Assembly (NCBI GenBank): GCA_001725415.1
Contig: MEGH01000040.1
Location: 1 to 64,000 of the forward strand
DNA from: Pseudonocardia sp. SCN 73-27
Lineage (GTDB): Bacteria > Actinomycetota > Actinomycetes > Mycobacteriales > Pseudonocardiaceae
Direction of reading: 5' to 3'
Length of the DNA: 64,000 bases
Shown here: positions 15,677 to 24,077 of the stretch, in pieces
Layout: each line of letters starts with the position of its first letter
Numbering within the stretch: position 1 is the first letter of the stretch
Program-made: the position numbers and the translations under genes
The notes under the pieces: model-generated
Database searches by the model: none
Seen by the model: only the letters and a program-made list of their open reading frames with translations
What the model was told of the DNA's origin: nothing

Positions 15677-16111
15677 TCAGGCCTCGGGCGCGGTTTTCGG
15701 AGCGCGGAACACGACGGTCCGCAGCATCACGAAGTTGATCGCCGTCGCGCAGCCCTGCGCGATCACCCACGCCACCGACGTGCGCAGCGGCATCTGCGGC
15801 AGGAACGCCAGGGCCAGGGCGTTGACTCCGACGTTGATCGCGAACGTCGTCGCGTACAGGACGACGAAGCCCGCGAACCGGCCCTTGCCGCCGCCTGCCT
15901 CGGTGAACGTGAACCGCTTGTTCAGCAGGTACGCCGTCGTGGTGCCGAGGATGAACGAGATCCCCTTGGCGACGTGCGGGTCCATGCCGACGGCGAGCAG
16001 CAACAGCTGGTAGACGCCGTAATCGACAGCGGCCGAGGCGACGCCGACGGCGACGAAACGGGTGAGCTGTCCGACCAGGCTCATCCCGGCACGCTCCTGC
16101 GTCGCGGTCAC
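15677..16111 (-). CDS. GtrA-family membrane protein (Rv3789-like)
   Basis: This 144-residue protein has four membrane helices in the GtrA pattern. They include LTRFVAVGVASAAVDYGVYQ, FILGTTTAYLLNKRFTF and FVVLYATTFAINVGVNALAL. GtrA proteins assist movement or placement of polyprenyl-phosphate sugars. The mycobacterial Rv3789, also next to the DPA genes, has been proposed as a DPA-related flippase or an anchor for AftA. It is convergent with glfT1, 9 bp apart. Confidence 0.88.
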   Translation of the reverse strand: MTATQERAGMSLVGQLTRFVAVGVASAAVDYGVYQLLLLAVGMDPHVAKGISFILGTTTAYLLNKRFTFTEAGGGKGRFAGFVVLYATTFAINVGVNALALAFLPQMPLRTSVAWVIAQGCATAINFVMLRTVVFRAPKTAPEA

Positions 16112-16627
16112 GGGCCCAGGCTAGCGACCCACCCCGGCGGCTCCTCTTCCGGTGCCGGGCGCGCCGGGGCGATCCGCAGGAACGGCCCTTTCCTGCAAAC
16201 TGGCAGCGGGCCCGAACTCGTCGAGCGATCCGCGAGGGCGGGACCGGGCGTCCGCTGCCCAGGTGCGGGTGCGACGCGACTCCGAACGTGTCGTGAGCGC
16301 CGGCCGGGCGCTCCGACGACACCCCCGCCGGCAGCCCCTTCCCGATCCGGCGCCGGAAGCGACGGATGCTCGCCCTAGGTCGGCGGGTTCTCCGGCTCGT
16401 TCGGCGCCATGTCGGAGCGGGCTCGTCGGACGCGCCCGCGACGGCGCCCGGTCCGAGGCCTGCGCGGGCCTCGGCTGTTCGCGACGAACCCGGTCGGCAG
16501 CCCGGTGCGGGCGGATCAACCCCGCCGGTCTTGGCGCCCGGCCGGTCGCCCTGGTGCGGAGCCTCCTCACCGGGCCGCAGTGGTGGCCCCGGCGGCCCGG
16601 AGCACATCCCTCTTGTGTCCGCCGCCA
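16112..16627. other. Gene-free stretch, GC-rich, with one hairpin
   Basis: I see no supported gene here. Open frames on both strands are proline/arginine-rich and lack domain-like patterns or ribosome sites. A perfect inverted repeat GCAGGAA (16176-16182) and TTCCTGC (16190-16196) with a 7-nt loop lies downstream of no gene end and may be a repeat-type hairpin. Confidence 0.4.
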
Positions 16628-16667
16628 ACTTTGCGCTACAAACTAGCCACCGCTTCAAACTGGTTTG
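16628..16667. promoter_or_regulatory. Two inverted-repeat operator candidates before the ABC export operon
   Basis: ACTTTG-5-CAAACT (16628-16644, one mismatch) and CAAACTGGTTTG (16656-16667, mismatched only at the centre) lie just before the first gene. They share the half-site CAAACT, 17 bp apart. The winged-helix regulator encoded as second gene of the operon is the obvious candidate ligand. Confidence 0.5.
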
Positions 16668-16676
16668 GGGGTCATG

Positions 16677-17324
16677 ATGTCGGAACGGCGGACGGACGAG
16701 CCACAGGTGCAGGAGGGCGGCGACGCCGCCCCCTCGGCGGCCGACGCGCTGGCGATCATCCAGCAGGCGCAGTCGCACGCCTCGTCACGGCTCTCGCCGA
16801 GCATCGGCGTGTTCTACCTGGTCTGGGGCGTCTCCTGGGTGCTCATCGGGCTGGGCTGGTTCCTCGCGGGAATCGACGTCGTCGACCCCGCCGTCGCGGG
16901 CTGGGCGACCGGTATCGCGGTGGTGGGGGCAGCGGTCGTGAGCGCGGTGGTCGGCATCCGGACGGGGCGCGGGGTGCGCGGGCCGTCGTCGCGGCAGGGG
17001 CTCTGGTACGGGCTGAGCTGGCCGATCTCGATGACATTGCTGGGCGTGCTGATCGGCATCCTGGGCTCGCGAAACCTGCCGGGCGACACGATGTCGGTGA
17101 TCGCGCCCGCACTGTACGTCTTCCTGGCCGGCGCGCTGTACATGCTGTCGGGCGCGGTGTGGTCGAGCCGGGTCGACTACGTGCTGGGCATCTGGATCAT
17201 GGTGGTCGCGGTGGTGTCGGCGGCGGTCGGGTTGCCGGCCAGCCCGTTGATCATCGGTCTCGGCGGCGGTGGCGGCCTGCTGTTCGCCGGTGTGCGGGCG
17301 CTGATCCGGCGGAGCGCGCGGTGA
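16677..17324 (+). CDS. Membrane protein of the ABC export operon
   Basis: This 215-residue protein has a soluble N terminus of about 45 residues and then around six hydrophobic helices, ending in a basic tail (RALIRRSAR). No known catalytic motif is visible. The ATG at 16677 lies 5 bases after GGGGG; the ATG one codon earlier is possible. It overlaps the regulator gene by GTGA and so is the first gene of a four-gene operon with regulator, ATPase and permease. It might sense membrane stress or be a transporter accessory; this is inference. Confidence 0.75.
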   Translation: MSERRTDEPQVQEGGDAAPSAADALAIIQQAQSHASSRLSPSIGVFYLVWGVSWVLIGLGWFLAGIDVVDPAVAGWATGIAVVGAAVVSAVVGIRTGRGVRGPSSRQGLWYGLSWPISMTLLGVLIGILGSRNLPGDTMSVIAPALYVFLAGALYMLSGAVWSSRVDYVLGIWIMVVAVVSAAVGLPASPLIIGLGGGGGLLFAGVRALIRRSAR

Positions 17325-17674
17325 CCGCGATGCCCGAGCTCGACCCGGTGATCCACGCGCAGGCCCGGCTGCGGGTGACGGCGAGCCTGGCGTCGCTCTG
17401 CGAGGGCGACAAGATCACGTTCCCGCGGCTGCAGGAACTGCTCGACATGACCGCCGGCAACCTCTCGACACACCTGCGCAAGCTGGAGGACGCGGGCTAC
17501 GTCGAGATCACGAAGACCCACCAGCGGCGCACACCCGTCACGTACGTGGAGCTGACCCGGCAGGGGCGGCGCGCCTTCGAGGACTACACCGCGGCGTTGC
17601 AGGCGCTGCTGAACCCTGCGAACGGGGCCGCGGCACCCACCGACGACGACTCGGACAGGAGCCCGACACCATGA
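17321..17674 (+). CDS. Winged-helix transcriptional regulator
   Basis: This 117-residue protein has one winged helix of the MarR/PadR-like type. RLRVTASLASLCEGDKITF precedes the recognition part LLDMTAGNLSTHLRKLEDAGYV, and TYVELTRQGRRAFEDY closes the wing and dimer helix. The tail is acidic. The GTG start overlaps the upstream stop as GTGA. Such regulators commonly sit in operons with ABC-2 exporters and repress them; the repeats at 16628-16667 are likely its operator. Confidence 0.88.
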   Translation: MTAMPELDPVIHAQARLRVTASLASLCEGDKITFPRLQELLDMTAGNLSTHLRKLEDAGYVEITKTHQRRTPVTYVELTRQGRRAFEDYTAALQALLNPANGAAAPTDDDSDRSPTP

Positions 17675-18576
17675 GCGGCGCCGACATCCATGTTCTTCCC
17701 GACCGCCACGTCGCCCGAACCCGCGGTGTGACCCGCCGGTTCGGCTCGACCATCGCCCTCGACGGGGTCGACCTCGACGTCGCCGCGGGCACGATCACGG
17801 GCCTGCTGGGCCCGAACGGCGCCGGCAAGTCGACGCTGCTGAGCCTGCTGACGGGCCTGCGCCGGCCGGACTCGGGGATCGTCGAGCTGTTCGGCGGCGA
17901 CCCCACCGACCCGGCCCGGCGCCGCCGCCTCGGCGTCACCCCGCAGGAGACCGGTCTGCCCGACACCCTGCGCGTCGGCGAGGTCCTCGACTTCGTGTCC
18001 CGTCACTACCCGCAGCCGCGGCCGGCCGGCGAGGTGCTGGAGCGGTTCGGGCTGTCGGGGCTGCAGCGCCGGCAGTGCGGCGGGCTGTCGGGCGGGCAGA
18101 AGCGTCGGTTGGCGGTGGCCTTGGCGTTCGTCGGCGACCCGGCCGTGGTGGTGCTCGACGAGCCGACGACGGGCCTGGACGTCGAGGCGCGCCGGGCCCT
18201 GTGGGACGGGGTACGCGAGTTCCACCACCGCGGCGGAACCGTGTTGCTGACCAGCCACTACCTCGACGAGATCGAGGAGCTTGCGCAGCGGGTCGTCGTC
18301 ATCGGTGGCGGGAAGGTCCTGACCGAGGGCGACACCGCGTCGATCCGCCGGGTCGTCGGGCTGTCGCTGGTCGAGCTGCGCGCGGCCGTGCTGCCGGAGC
18401 TGGCCGGCGTGGTGCGCGACGAGGTCGATGGCGACCGTCACCGGCTGCACACCCCGGACGCCGACCGGCTGGTCCGCGACCTCGTCCGCAGCGGCGTCCC
18501 GTTCCACGACCTGCAGGTACGCACCGCATCCCTGGAAGAAGCATTCCTCACCCTCACGGAAGGTAGGGCGGCATGA
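17671..18576 (+). CDS. ABC transporter ATP-binding protein
   Basis: This 301-residue ATPase has Walker A GPNGAGKSTLLSLL, Q-loop TPQETGL, the signature LSGGQKRRLAVALAF and Walker B VVVLDEPTTGLD, then an H-loop in LTSHYLDE. It has a C-terminal extension typical of drug or antibiotic exporters of the DrrA type. It starts and ends in ATGA overlaps with the regulator and the permease, so they are co-translated. The exported substrate is unknown. Confidence 0.93.
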   Translation: MSGADIHVLPDRHVARTRGVTRRFGSTIALDGVDLDVAAGTITGLLGPNGAGKSTLLSLLTGLRRPDSGIVELFGGDPTDPARRRRLGVTPQETGLPDTLRVGEVLDFVSRHYPQPRPAGEVLERFGLSGLQRRQCGGLSGGQKRRLAVALAFVGDPAVVVLDEPTTGLDVEARRALWDGVREFHHRGGTVLLTSHYLDEIEELAQRVVVIGGGKVLTEGDTASIRRVVGLSLVELRAAVLPELAGVVRDEVDGDRHRLHTPDADRLVRDLVRSGVPFHDLQVRTASLEEAFLTLTEGRAA

Positions 18577-19322
18577 GCGCGCTCGCCCTGACCCGGACCC
18601 ATTTCCGGTTCCTGCTGCTGGAGAACCTGCGGGTGCCGATCGCGGTCGGATCGGCCGCGATCTTCCCGGCACTGTCGCTGCTGTTCTTCGTGGTCCCGTT
18701 CGGCTTCGGCGACGACGTGGTCGCGGCGACGTCGGCAGTGATCCAGCTCGCGGTGTTCGGTGTGCTGTCGAGCTTCCTGTTCACGTTCGGCGTCGGGGTG
18801 GCCGACGATCGCGAGAAGGCCTGGGACCCCTACGTACGGACGTTGCCCGCAGCGGCGACACCACGGATCGTCGGCAGGTTGCTGACCGGTTTCGTGTTCG
18901 CGCTCATCGCGATCGTGCCGGTGACGATCGTCGGGGCCGCGCTGACGGCGGCGAGCGTGACGCCGCTGCGGTTCCTCGCCGGGCTGGTCGCGATGCTCGT
19001 CGCGGGGCTGCCGTTCCTGCTCGGCGGGCTGGCCGTCGGCTACTCGATGCCGGTCAAGGCTGCGCTGCCCGTCACGCAGCTGATCTTCTTCCCGCTGGCG
19101 TTCGGCGGCGGTCTGTTCCTGCCGCCGCAGCTGTTCCCCGGCTGGCTGCAGACCATCTCCGAGGTGCTGCCCTCGCGTGGCGCGCGTGACGTCGTCATCT
19201 GGGCGGTGCAGGGCATCGCGCCGAGCCTGCTGACGATCGTCTCGTTCGTGCTGTGGGTCGTCGCCACCGCGGCGCTGGCCGGCTGGGCGTACCGCCGCGA
19301 CGAGGGCCGCCGCTTCCGCTGA
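18573..19322 (+). CDS. ABC-2 type transporter permease
   Basis: This 249-residue protein has six hydrophobic helices and the ABC-2 layout. The N-terminal helix has ALTRTHFRFLLLENLR, and the penultimate region has FFPLAFGGGLFLPPQLFPGWLQTI, which is typical of DrrB-like permeases. It pairs with the ATPase directly upstream (ATGA overlap) as an exporter. It is the last gene of the operon. Confidence 0.9.
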   Translation: MSALALTRTHFRFLLLENLRVPIAVGSAAIFPALSLLFFVVPFGFGDDVVAATSAVIQLAVFGVLSSFLFTFGVGVADDREKAWDPYVRTLPAAATPRIVGRLLTGFVFALIAIVPVTIVGAALTAASVTPLRFLAGLVAMLVAGLPFLLGGLAVGYSMPVKAALPVTQLIFFPLAFGGGLFLPPQLFPGWLQTISEVLPSRGARDVVIWAVQGIAPSLLTIVSFVLWVVATAALAGWAYRRDEGRRFR

Positions 19323-19347
19323 ACCGGTCGAGGTCGTGAGCGCCGGC

Positions 19348-19956
19348 TCAGAACCAGTGGCCCGCGAGGCGGTAGCGGCGGCGGACGGTGACCGAGCCCA
19401 TCGTCGCCCGCCCGTAGATGCGGAAGTGGGTCGCACCGCGCGACGGGGCCGACGGGACCTTCGACTTCACGGTGCCCATGCCCGCGACGAGCCCGTCGAT
19501 GTCGGCGGAGGCGTTGTCGGGCAGCAGAACCCGGGCCGACCCGGCGCCCAGCTCGAACTCGATCTCGACGACCGGGTGCACGATCTGGGCGTCGCAGAAG
19601 TCGAGCACCACCGAGCCCATGCCGGACTGCACCCGCAGCCGGGCCGGGACCTGCCAGTTCCCGCTGCGCCGCAACGACCCCATCCCCGTGCGCAGCACCA
19701 CCGGCGGCCCGGCGGGCGTCGACGGCGGGGGCGCGGGCATGGTCACGTCGAGCGGGTTGCCGGGCAGGTCGGCCAGCGGCGGCATCAGCTCCGAGGCGTA
19801 GCGCGCCGCGTAGACGACCGCGATCCGCTCCTCCAGCTCCGCCACCGTGATCCGGCCCTCGGACAGCGCCTGGTGCAGACGTTGCGCGGCACGCTCGCGG
19901 TCGGCGTCGGAGATACGGATCCCCGGGGACTCGCCTGGCGACGGCTGCACGCTCAC
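19348..19956 (-). CDS. DUF1707 and LiaF-like C-terminal domain protein
   Basis: This 202-residue protein starts with a DUF1707 domain (RISDADRERAAQRLHQALSEGRITVAELEERI), an actinobacterial helix-turn-helix-like module of about 55 residues. The C-terminal half is a strand-rich LiaF-like domain (VLDFCDAQIVHPVVEIEFELGAG; TIYGRATMGSVTVRRR type ending). No membrane helix is seen. Related proteins take part in cell-envelope stress responses. It is convergent with the ABC operon. Confidence 0.82.
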   Translation of the reverse strand: MSVQPSPGESPGIRISDADRERAAQRLHQALSEGRITVAELEERIAVVYAARYASELMPPLADLPGNPLDVTMPAPPPSTPAGPPVVLRTGMGSLRRSGNWQVPARLRVQSGMGSVVLDFCDAQIVHPVVEIEFELGAGSARVLLPDNASADIDGLVAGMGTVKSKVPSAPSRGATHFRIYGRATMGSVTVRRRYRLAGHWF

Positions 19957-19988
19957 CGTCGCGAGCCTAGTCGTCGCAGGCCTGCACG

Positions 19989-21749
19989 TCAGAGGCGGAA
20001 CGTCCAGACGTCCTCGACCCGTGACCCGGCGTCACCGGTGACCGTGGCCGTCCACGACAGGACCGCGTCGGTGTCGACGCCCGGCTCCGGCACCACCACG
20101 ACCACCGTCACGCCGGACGCCCGCAGCGAGGCCGCGGCGTCGGCGGGGGCGACCGTCAACGGGTTGCCGGCGCCCACCTCGACGACGCCCTGCTGGTACG
20201 CCGACAACGGTGCCTCGATGAGCACGGGGTGCTGCGGGTCGGAGCCGATGAAGTAGCCACCGGGCATCTTGTAGCGCATGTCGGCCTGCGCCTGCCAGCG
20301 CATCGGCCGGGCGCCGCCGTCCCACACGCTCGTCACCGCCGGGACCGTCTCGACGACGTCGCCCTCCCGGAGATGCTGTGCCGCATCGGCGAAGAACGCG
20401 GGTGTCGACGCCTCCCGCGCCCCGTAGGCGTCGGCCGGGAGCCAGGTCAGCACGGCGAACGCGGTCGCCAGCGTCGCGAGGCCGACACCGGGCAGCCAGC
20501 GGACCGCCGGGATGCGGTCGATCCACACCGCCAGCACGAACGCCACGCACAGCGCCGTGACGACCTGCAGCCGCACCGGCTCCGCCTCACCCAGCAGGTG
20601 CACCTCGGTGAACAGCGCCCACGGCATCGGGACGCCGGTCTCGCGGTCGGCCACCACGATCTCCGGGCCCAGCGACAGCACCAGCGAGATCAGCCCGACC
20701 GCGGCCGCGAGCCGCAGCGGCGTCGACCGCACCGTCACCACGAGGATCAGGACCAGCAGCAGGATCGCCGGCCCCAGATAGCCGCCCTGCTCGCCGACGT
20801 TGGCGCGCATCGTGTCCGCGAACCCCGTCGGCACCAGGCGGGCCGCGGTGAGCGGCGTCGGCACCACGACGTTGGCCAGGTCGGTGACACCGTAGAGCGG
20901 ATCGCGGATCGTCGACTTCGGGCGCTGCGGACCCGCCAGGATCAGCCACAACGGGTACCCGCACACCACCGCGAACACGCCGACGCACGCCGCCCCCGCC
21001 CGCACCAGGCCCGGCAGCCGCTCCCGCACCCGCGACGGGAACCGCACCGCCAGAACCGCCGCCGTCACGACGAGCATCAGCACGCCCAGCGCCAGCGTCT
21101 GCGTGTAGACGAACAGCTGCGCCGCGAACAGCAACCCCACCAGCGCACCCGTCCGGTAAGGCTTGTCGGTACCGCGCACGAACAACACGTGCACCAGGTA
21201 CAGCAGCACCGGCGGCAGCACCGCCCACACAATGTTCAGATGCCCCGCCGACGCGTGCGCCACCTGGAACGGGCCGAACGCGTAGACCACCGCCGCGACC
21301 GTCCGCGCCGACCACCGCCGTACCCACGGCCCCAGCGCCGCCGCCATCGCCACCCCGGACGCGACCGGTCCGAGGATCATGCCGACGTTGTAGGCCGCCA
21401 CCGGGCCCGCCGTCAGTGTGATCGGCGACAGTACGACCCCCAGCAGCGGGACGGTCGTGTTCCACATGGCGTTGACGCCCAGCGGATGATGCATCCAGTC
21501 CGTGACCAGCGGGTTCTGGCCGTGCAGGATCGCCCAGGGGGTCCAGGTGAGCCACCAGCCGAAGAGGTCCGGATCGCCGGTGACGTCCCCGATCGTCGAG
21601 GTCGTGAACGCGCCCAGGACGCGGTGCTGCAGCCCCAGTGAGATCGCCAGCAGGAGCAGCCCGACCAGCACGATCGACGGCGGCCTGCGCAGCCCCACCC
21701 GCCGCGCCCGGCCCTGGACCGGCGCGACGACCGCCGGCACGTCGAGCAC
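19989..21749 (-). CDS. Polytopic membrane glycosyltransferase-like protein (GT-C type)
   Basis: This protein of about 586 residues has eleven or more membrane helices and a periplasmic C-terminal domain of about 150 residues. The first loop contains TSTIGDVTGDPDLFGWWLTW and HHPLGVNAMW, with acidic residues where GT-C enzymes place their catalytic aspartate. Such enzymes use polyprenyl-phosphate sugars outside the membrane. GTG at 21749 is chosen because the sequence before it does not look like protein. It is divergent from dprE1 across a 60-bp palindrome. An arabinosyl- or mannosyltransferase role is plausible but unproven. Confidence 0.7.
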   Translation of the reverse strand: MLDVPAVVAPVQGRARRVGLRRPPSIVLVGLLLLAISLGLQHRVLGAFTTSTIGDVTGDPDLFGWWLTWTPWAILHGQNPLVTDWMHHPLGVNAMWNTTVPLLGVVLSPITLTAGPVAAYNVGMILGPVASGVAMAAALGPWVRRWSARTVAAVVYAFGPFQVAHASAGHLNIVWAVLPPVLLYLVHVLFVRGTDKPYRTGALVGLLFAAQLFVYTQTLALGVLMLVVTAAVLAVRFPSRVRERLPGLVRAGAACVGVFAVVCGYPLWLILAGPQRPKSTIRDPLYGVTDLANVVVPTPLTAARLVPTGFADTMRANVGEQGGYLGPAILLLVLILVVTVRSTPLRLAAAVGLISLVLSLGPEIVVADRETGVPMPWALFTEVHLLGEAEPVRLQVVTALCVAFVLAVWIDRIPAVRWLPGVGLATLATAFAVLTWLPADAYGAREASTPAFFADAAQHLREGDVVETVPAVTSVWDGGARPMRWQAQADMRYKMPGGYFIGSDPQHPVLIEAPLSAYQQGVVEVGAGNPLTVAPADAAASLRASGVTVVVVVPEPGVDTDAVLSWTATVTGDAGSRVEDVWTFRL

Positions 21750-21831
21750 GCGCCCACCCTGGCACACGGCGCCCCCGCACCCGCCCCGGTGCCCGCTGGG
21801 TTGCAGGAACGCGGGCGTCGACGCACACACC

Positions 21832-21891
21832 TCCGCCGCCTGTGAGTGGCGTTATTGGCTATAGCCAATAACGCCACTCACAGGCGGCGGA
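21832..21891. repeat. 60-bp perfect palindrome between divergent wall genes
   Basis: Two 30-nt arms meet with no spacer. The left arm begins TCCGCCGCCTGTGAGTGG and the centre is GGCTATAGCC. The right arm is its exact reverse complement. The last 16 bases (ACTCACAGGCGGCGGA) are repeated once more immediately downstream, ending at about 21905. The core, GTGAGTGGCGTTATTGGC, is AT-richer than its surroundings. It sits between the glycosyltransferase start (21749) and the dprE1 start (21942). It may be a dispersed REP-like element or a regulatory cruciform. Confidence 0.85.
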
Positions 21892-21941
21892 CTCACAGGC
21901 GGCGGAAGCGGCCAGTCTCGACCCGCGTAGCCTGGCCCGCG

Positions 21942-23315
21942 ATGTCGAGCCAGCCCAGCCCCGCCGACCAGCAGCGCCGCCTGCACGGATGGGGCCGCAC
22001 CGCGCCCTCGGTCGCGGAGGTCGTCACCCCGCGCGACCCCGACGAGGTCGCCGCGGCGGTCCTGGGCGCCGGCCCGCGCGGCGTGATCGCCCGCGGTCTC
22101 GGCCGCTCCTACGGCGACCCGGCCCAGAACGGCGGGGGGCGCGTCGTCGACATGACGGGGTTGTCGCGCATCCACTCGATCGACGCCCCCTCCGGTCTCG
22201 TGGACGTCGACGCCGGGGTCAGCCTCGACACCCTGATGCGGGCGGCGCTGCCGTTCGGGTTGTGGCTGCCCGTCCTCCCGGGCACCCGGCAGGTGACGAT
22301 CGGTGGCGCGATCGGCGCGGACATCCACGGCAAGGCGCACCACGTCGTCGGGAGCTTCGGCAACCACGTCGAGTCGATGGTGCTGGTCACGGCCGACGGC
22401 ACTGTCCGCGAGCTCACGCCGGACGGCCCGGAGTCGGAGCTGTTCTGGGCGACCGTCGGCGGCATGGGGCTGACCGGGATCGTGGTGCGGGCGCGGCTGA
22501 AGCTGCACCACGTGGAGACGGCGTACTTCCTCGTCGACACCGACCAGATCGACAACCTCGACGACCTGATGGACCGCCAGACCCGCGACGACGACAAGTA
22601 CGCGGAGTCGGTGTCCTGGTTCGACGCGGTGACGACGGGCCCGCACTTCGGCCGCGGCATCCTCACCCGCGCGAACCACGCGACGTTGGCCGATCTGCCG
22701 GAGAAACTGCGCGACAAGCCGCTGAAGTTCGACGCGCCGCAGCTGCTCACGGTCCCCGACGTCTTCCCGCCGGGGATGCTCAACAAGCTGACGGGCAAGA
22801 TCTTCTCGGAGCTCTGGTACCGGAAGGCGCCGACGAAGCACGGCGTCGTCCAGAACATCACGCAGTTCCTGCACCCGCTCGACATCATCGGCGAGTGGAA
22901 CCGCGGGTACGGGCCGAACGGGTTCCTGCAGTACCAGTTCGTGGTCCCGCCGGGCCGTGGCGACGTCGTTCGGACGGTGCTGGAGCGCGTCACGGCGGCG
23001 GGCAAGGTGTCGGCGCTCAACGTCCTCAAGCGGTTCGGCGAGGGCAACCGGGCGCCGCTGTCGTTCCCCAAGCCGGGCTGGACGCTGTGCCTCGACTTCC
23101 CCGTCGGCCCCGGCCTCGGCGAACTGTGCGACGAGCTCGACACGATCGTCCTCGACGCCGGCGGGCGGCACTACCTGGCCAAGGAGTCGCGCACGTCCGC
23201 CGAGGCGATCCGCCGCGGCTACCCACGTCTCGACGAGTGGCGCAAGGTCCGCGCCTCCGTCGACCCCGAGGGCGTCTTCGCGTCCGACATGTCACGACGA
23301 CTGGAGCTCGTGTAA
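21942..23315 (+). CDS. dprE1: Decaprenylphosphoryl-ribose 2'-oxidase DprE1
   Basis: This 457-residue flavoenzyme has the FAD-binding PCMH domain ([33 protein letters not shown]) and the C-terminal cap. It oxidises decaprenylphosphoryl-beta-D-ribose at C2', the first half of the epimerisation to decaprenylphosphoryl-arabinose. The cysteine covalently attacked by benzothiazinones in mycobacteria is kept: C383 in [12 protein letters not shown] at 21942 (MSSQPSP) gives the family length; the longer frame upstream runs into the palindrome. dprE2 follows 3 bp later. Confidence 0.95.
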   Translation: MSSQPSPADQQRRLHGWGRTAPSVAEVVTPRDPDEVAAAVLGAGPRGVIARGLGRSYGDPAQNGGGRVVDMTGLSRIHSIDAPSGLVDVDAGVSLDTLMRAALPFGLWLPVLPGTRQVTIGGAIGADIHGKAHHVVGSFGNHVESMVLVTADGTVRELTPDGPESELFWATVGGMGLTGIVVRARLKLHHVETAYFLVDTDQIDNLDDLMDRQTRDDDKYAESVSWFDAVTTGPHFGRGILTRANHATLADLPEKLRDKPLKFDAPQLLTVPDVFPPGMLNKLTGKIFSELWYRKAPTKHGVVQNITQFLHPLDIIGEWNRGYGPNGFLQYQFVVPPGRGDVVRTVLERVTAAGKVSALNVLKRFGEGNRAPLSFPKPGWTLCLDFPVGPGLGELCDELDTIVLDAGGRHYLAKESRTSAEAIRRGYPRLDEWRKVRASVDPEGVFASDMSRRLELV

Positions 23316-23318
23316 CCG

Positions 23319-24074
23319 ATGATCGACGCCGTGGGCAACCCGCAGAGCATCCTGCTGCTCGGTGGCACCTCCGAGATCGGCCTCGCCGTCGTCGAGGCGT
23401 TCGCCTCCGACCGCCCGATGCGGGTGGTGCTCGCCGCGCGCCCCTCCCCCCGTCTCGACGAGGCCCGCGCGCGGCTCGAGGGCCGGGGCTGCACCGTCGA
23501 GACGGTGGAGTTCGACGCGACCGAGCTGGCCTCGCACGCCGACGTGGTGCAGAAGTCGTTCGCGGGCGGTGACATCGACGTCGCCGTGGTCGCGTTCGGG
23601 CTGCTGGGCGACAACGAGCAGGCCTGGACCGACGTCGCGCACGCCGTCGAGCTCGCCCAGGTCAACTACACCGCGGCCGTGTCGGTCGGGGTGCTGGTCG
23701 CGGACCGGATGAAGGAGCAGGGCCACGGGTCCCTGGTGGCCCTGTCGTCCGTCGCCGGTGAGCGGGCCCGTCGGTCGAACTTCGTCTACGGCTCGACGAA
23801 GGCGGGTCTCGACGCCTTCTACTCCGGCCTGACCGAGGCCCTGCGCCCGCACGGCGTGGTGGTCACCGTCGTCCGTCCCGGGTTCGTGCACACGAAGATG
23901 ACCGAGGGCATGAAGGCGGCCCCGCTGTCGACGACGCCCGAGGCCGTCGCGGAGGTCGTCGCCGACGCGGTGCGCACCCACAAGGAGCTGGTGTGGGCGC
24001 CGGCGCCGCTGCGGTTCGTGATGAGCGCGCTGCGCCACGTCCCGCGCCCGATCTTCCGCCGCCTGCCGATCTGA
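23319..24074 (+). CDS. dprE2: Decaprenylphosphoryl-2-keto-ribose reductase DprE2
   Basis: This 251-residue short-chain dehydrogenase has the nucleotide loop LLLGGTSEIGLAV and the catalytic pair in FVYGSTKAG (YxxxK), with the serine in VALSSVAGE. It reduces the keto intermediate of DprE1 to decaprenylphosphoryl-D-arabinose, the arabinose donor for Emb. It is co-transcribed with dprE1 as in mycobacteria. It ends 3 bp from the convergent membrane protein gene. Confidence 0.95.
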   Translation: MIDAVGNPQSILLLGGTSEIGLAVVEAFASDRPMRVVLAARPSPRLDEARARLEGRGCTVETVEFDATELASHADVVQKSFAGGDIDVAVVAFGLLGDNEQAWTDVAHAVELAQVNYTAAVSVGVLVADRMKEQGHGSLVALSSVAGERARRSNFVYGSTKAGLDAFYSGLTEALRPHGVVVTVVRPGFVHTKMTEGMKAAPLSTTPEAVAEVVADAVRTHKELVWAPAPLRFVMSALRHVPRPIFRRLPI

Positions 24075-24077
24075 CGG

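Noticed and set aside
16290-19347. 15-base match GTCGTGAGCGCCGGC at 16290 and 19333 as insertion repeats flanking the ABC operon
   Set aside because: Flanks do not match and a 15-mer of this composition can occur by chance in GC-rich DNA.
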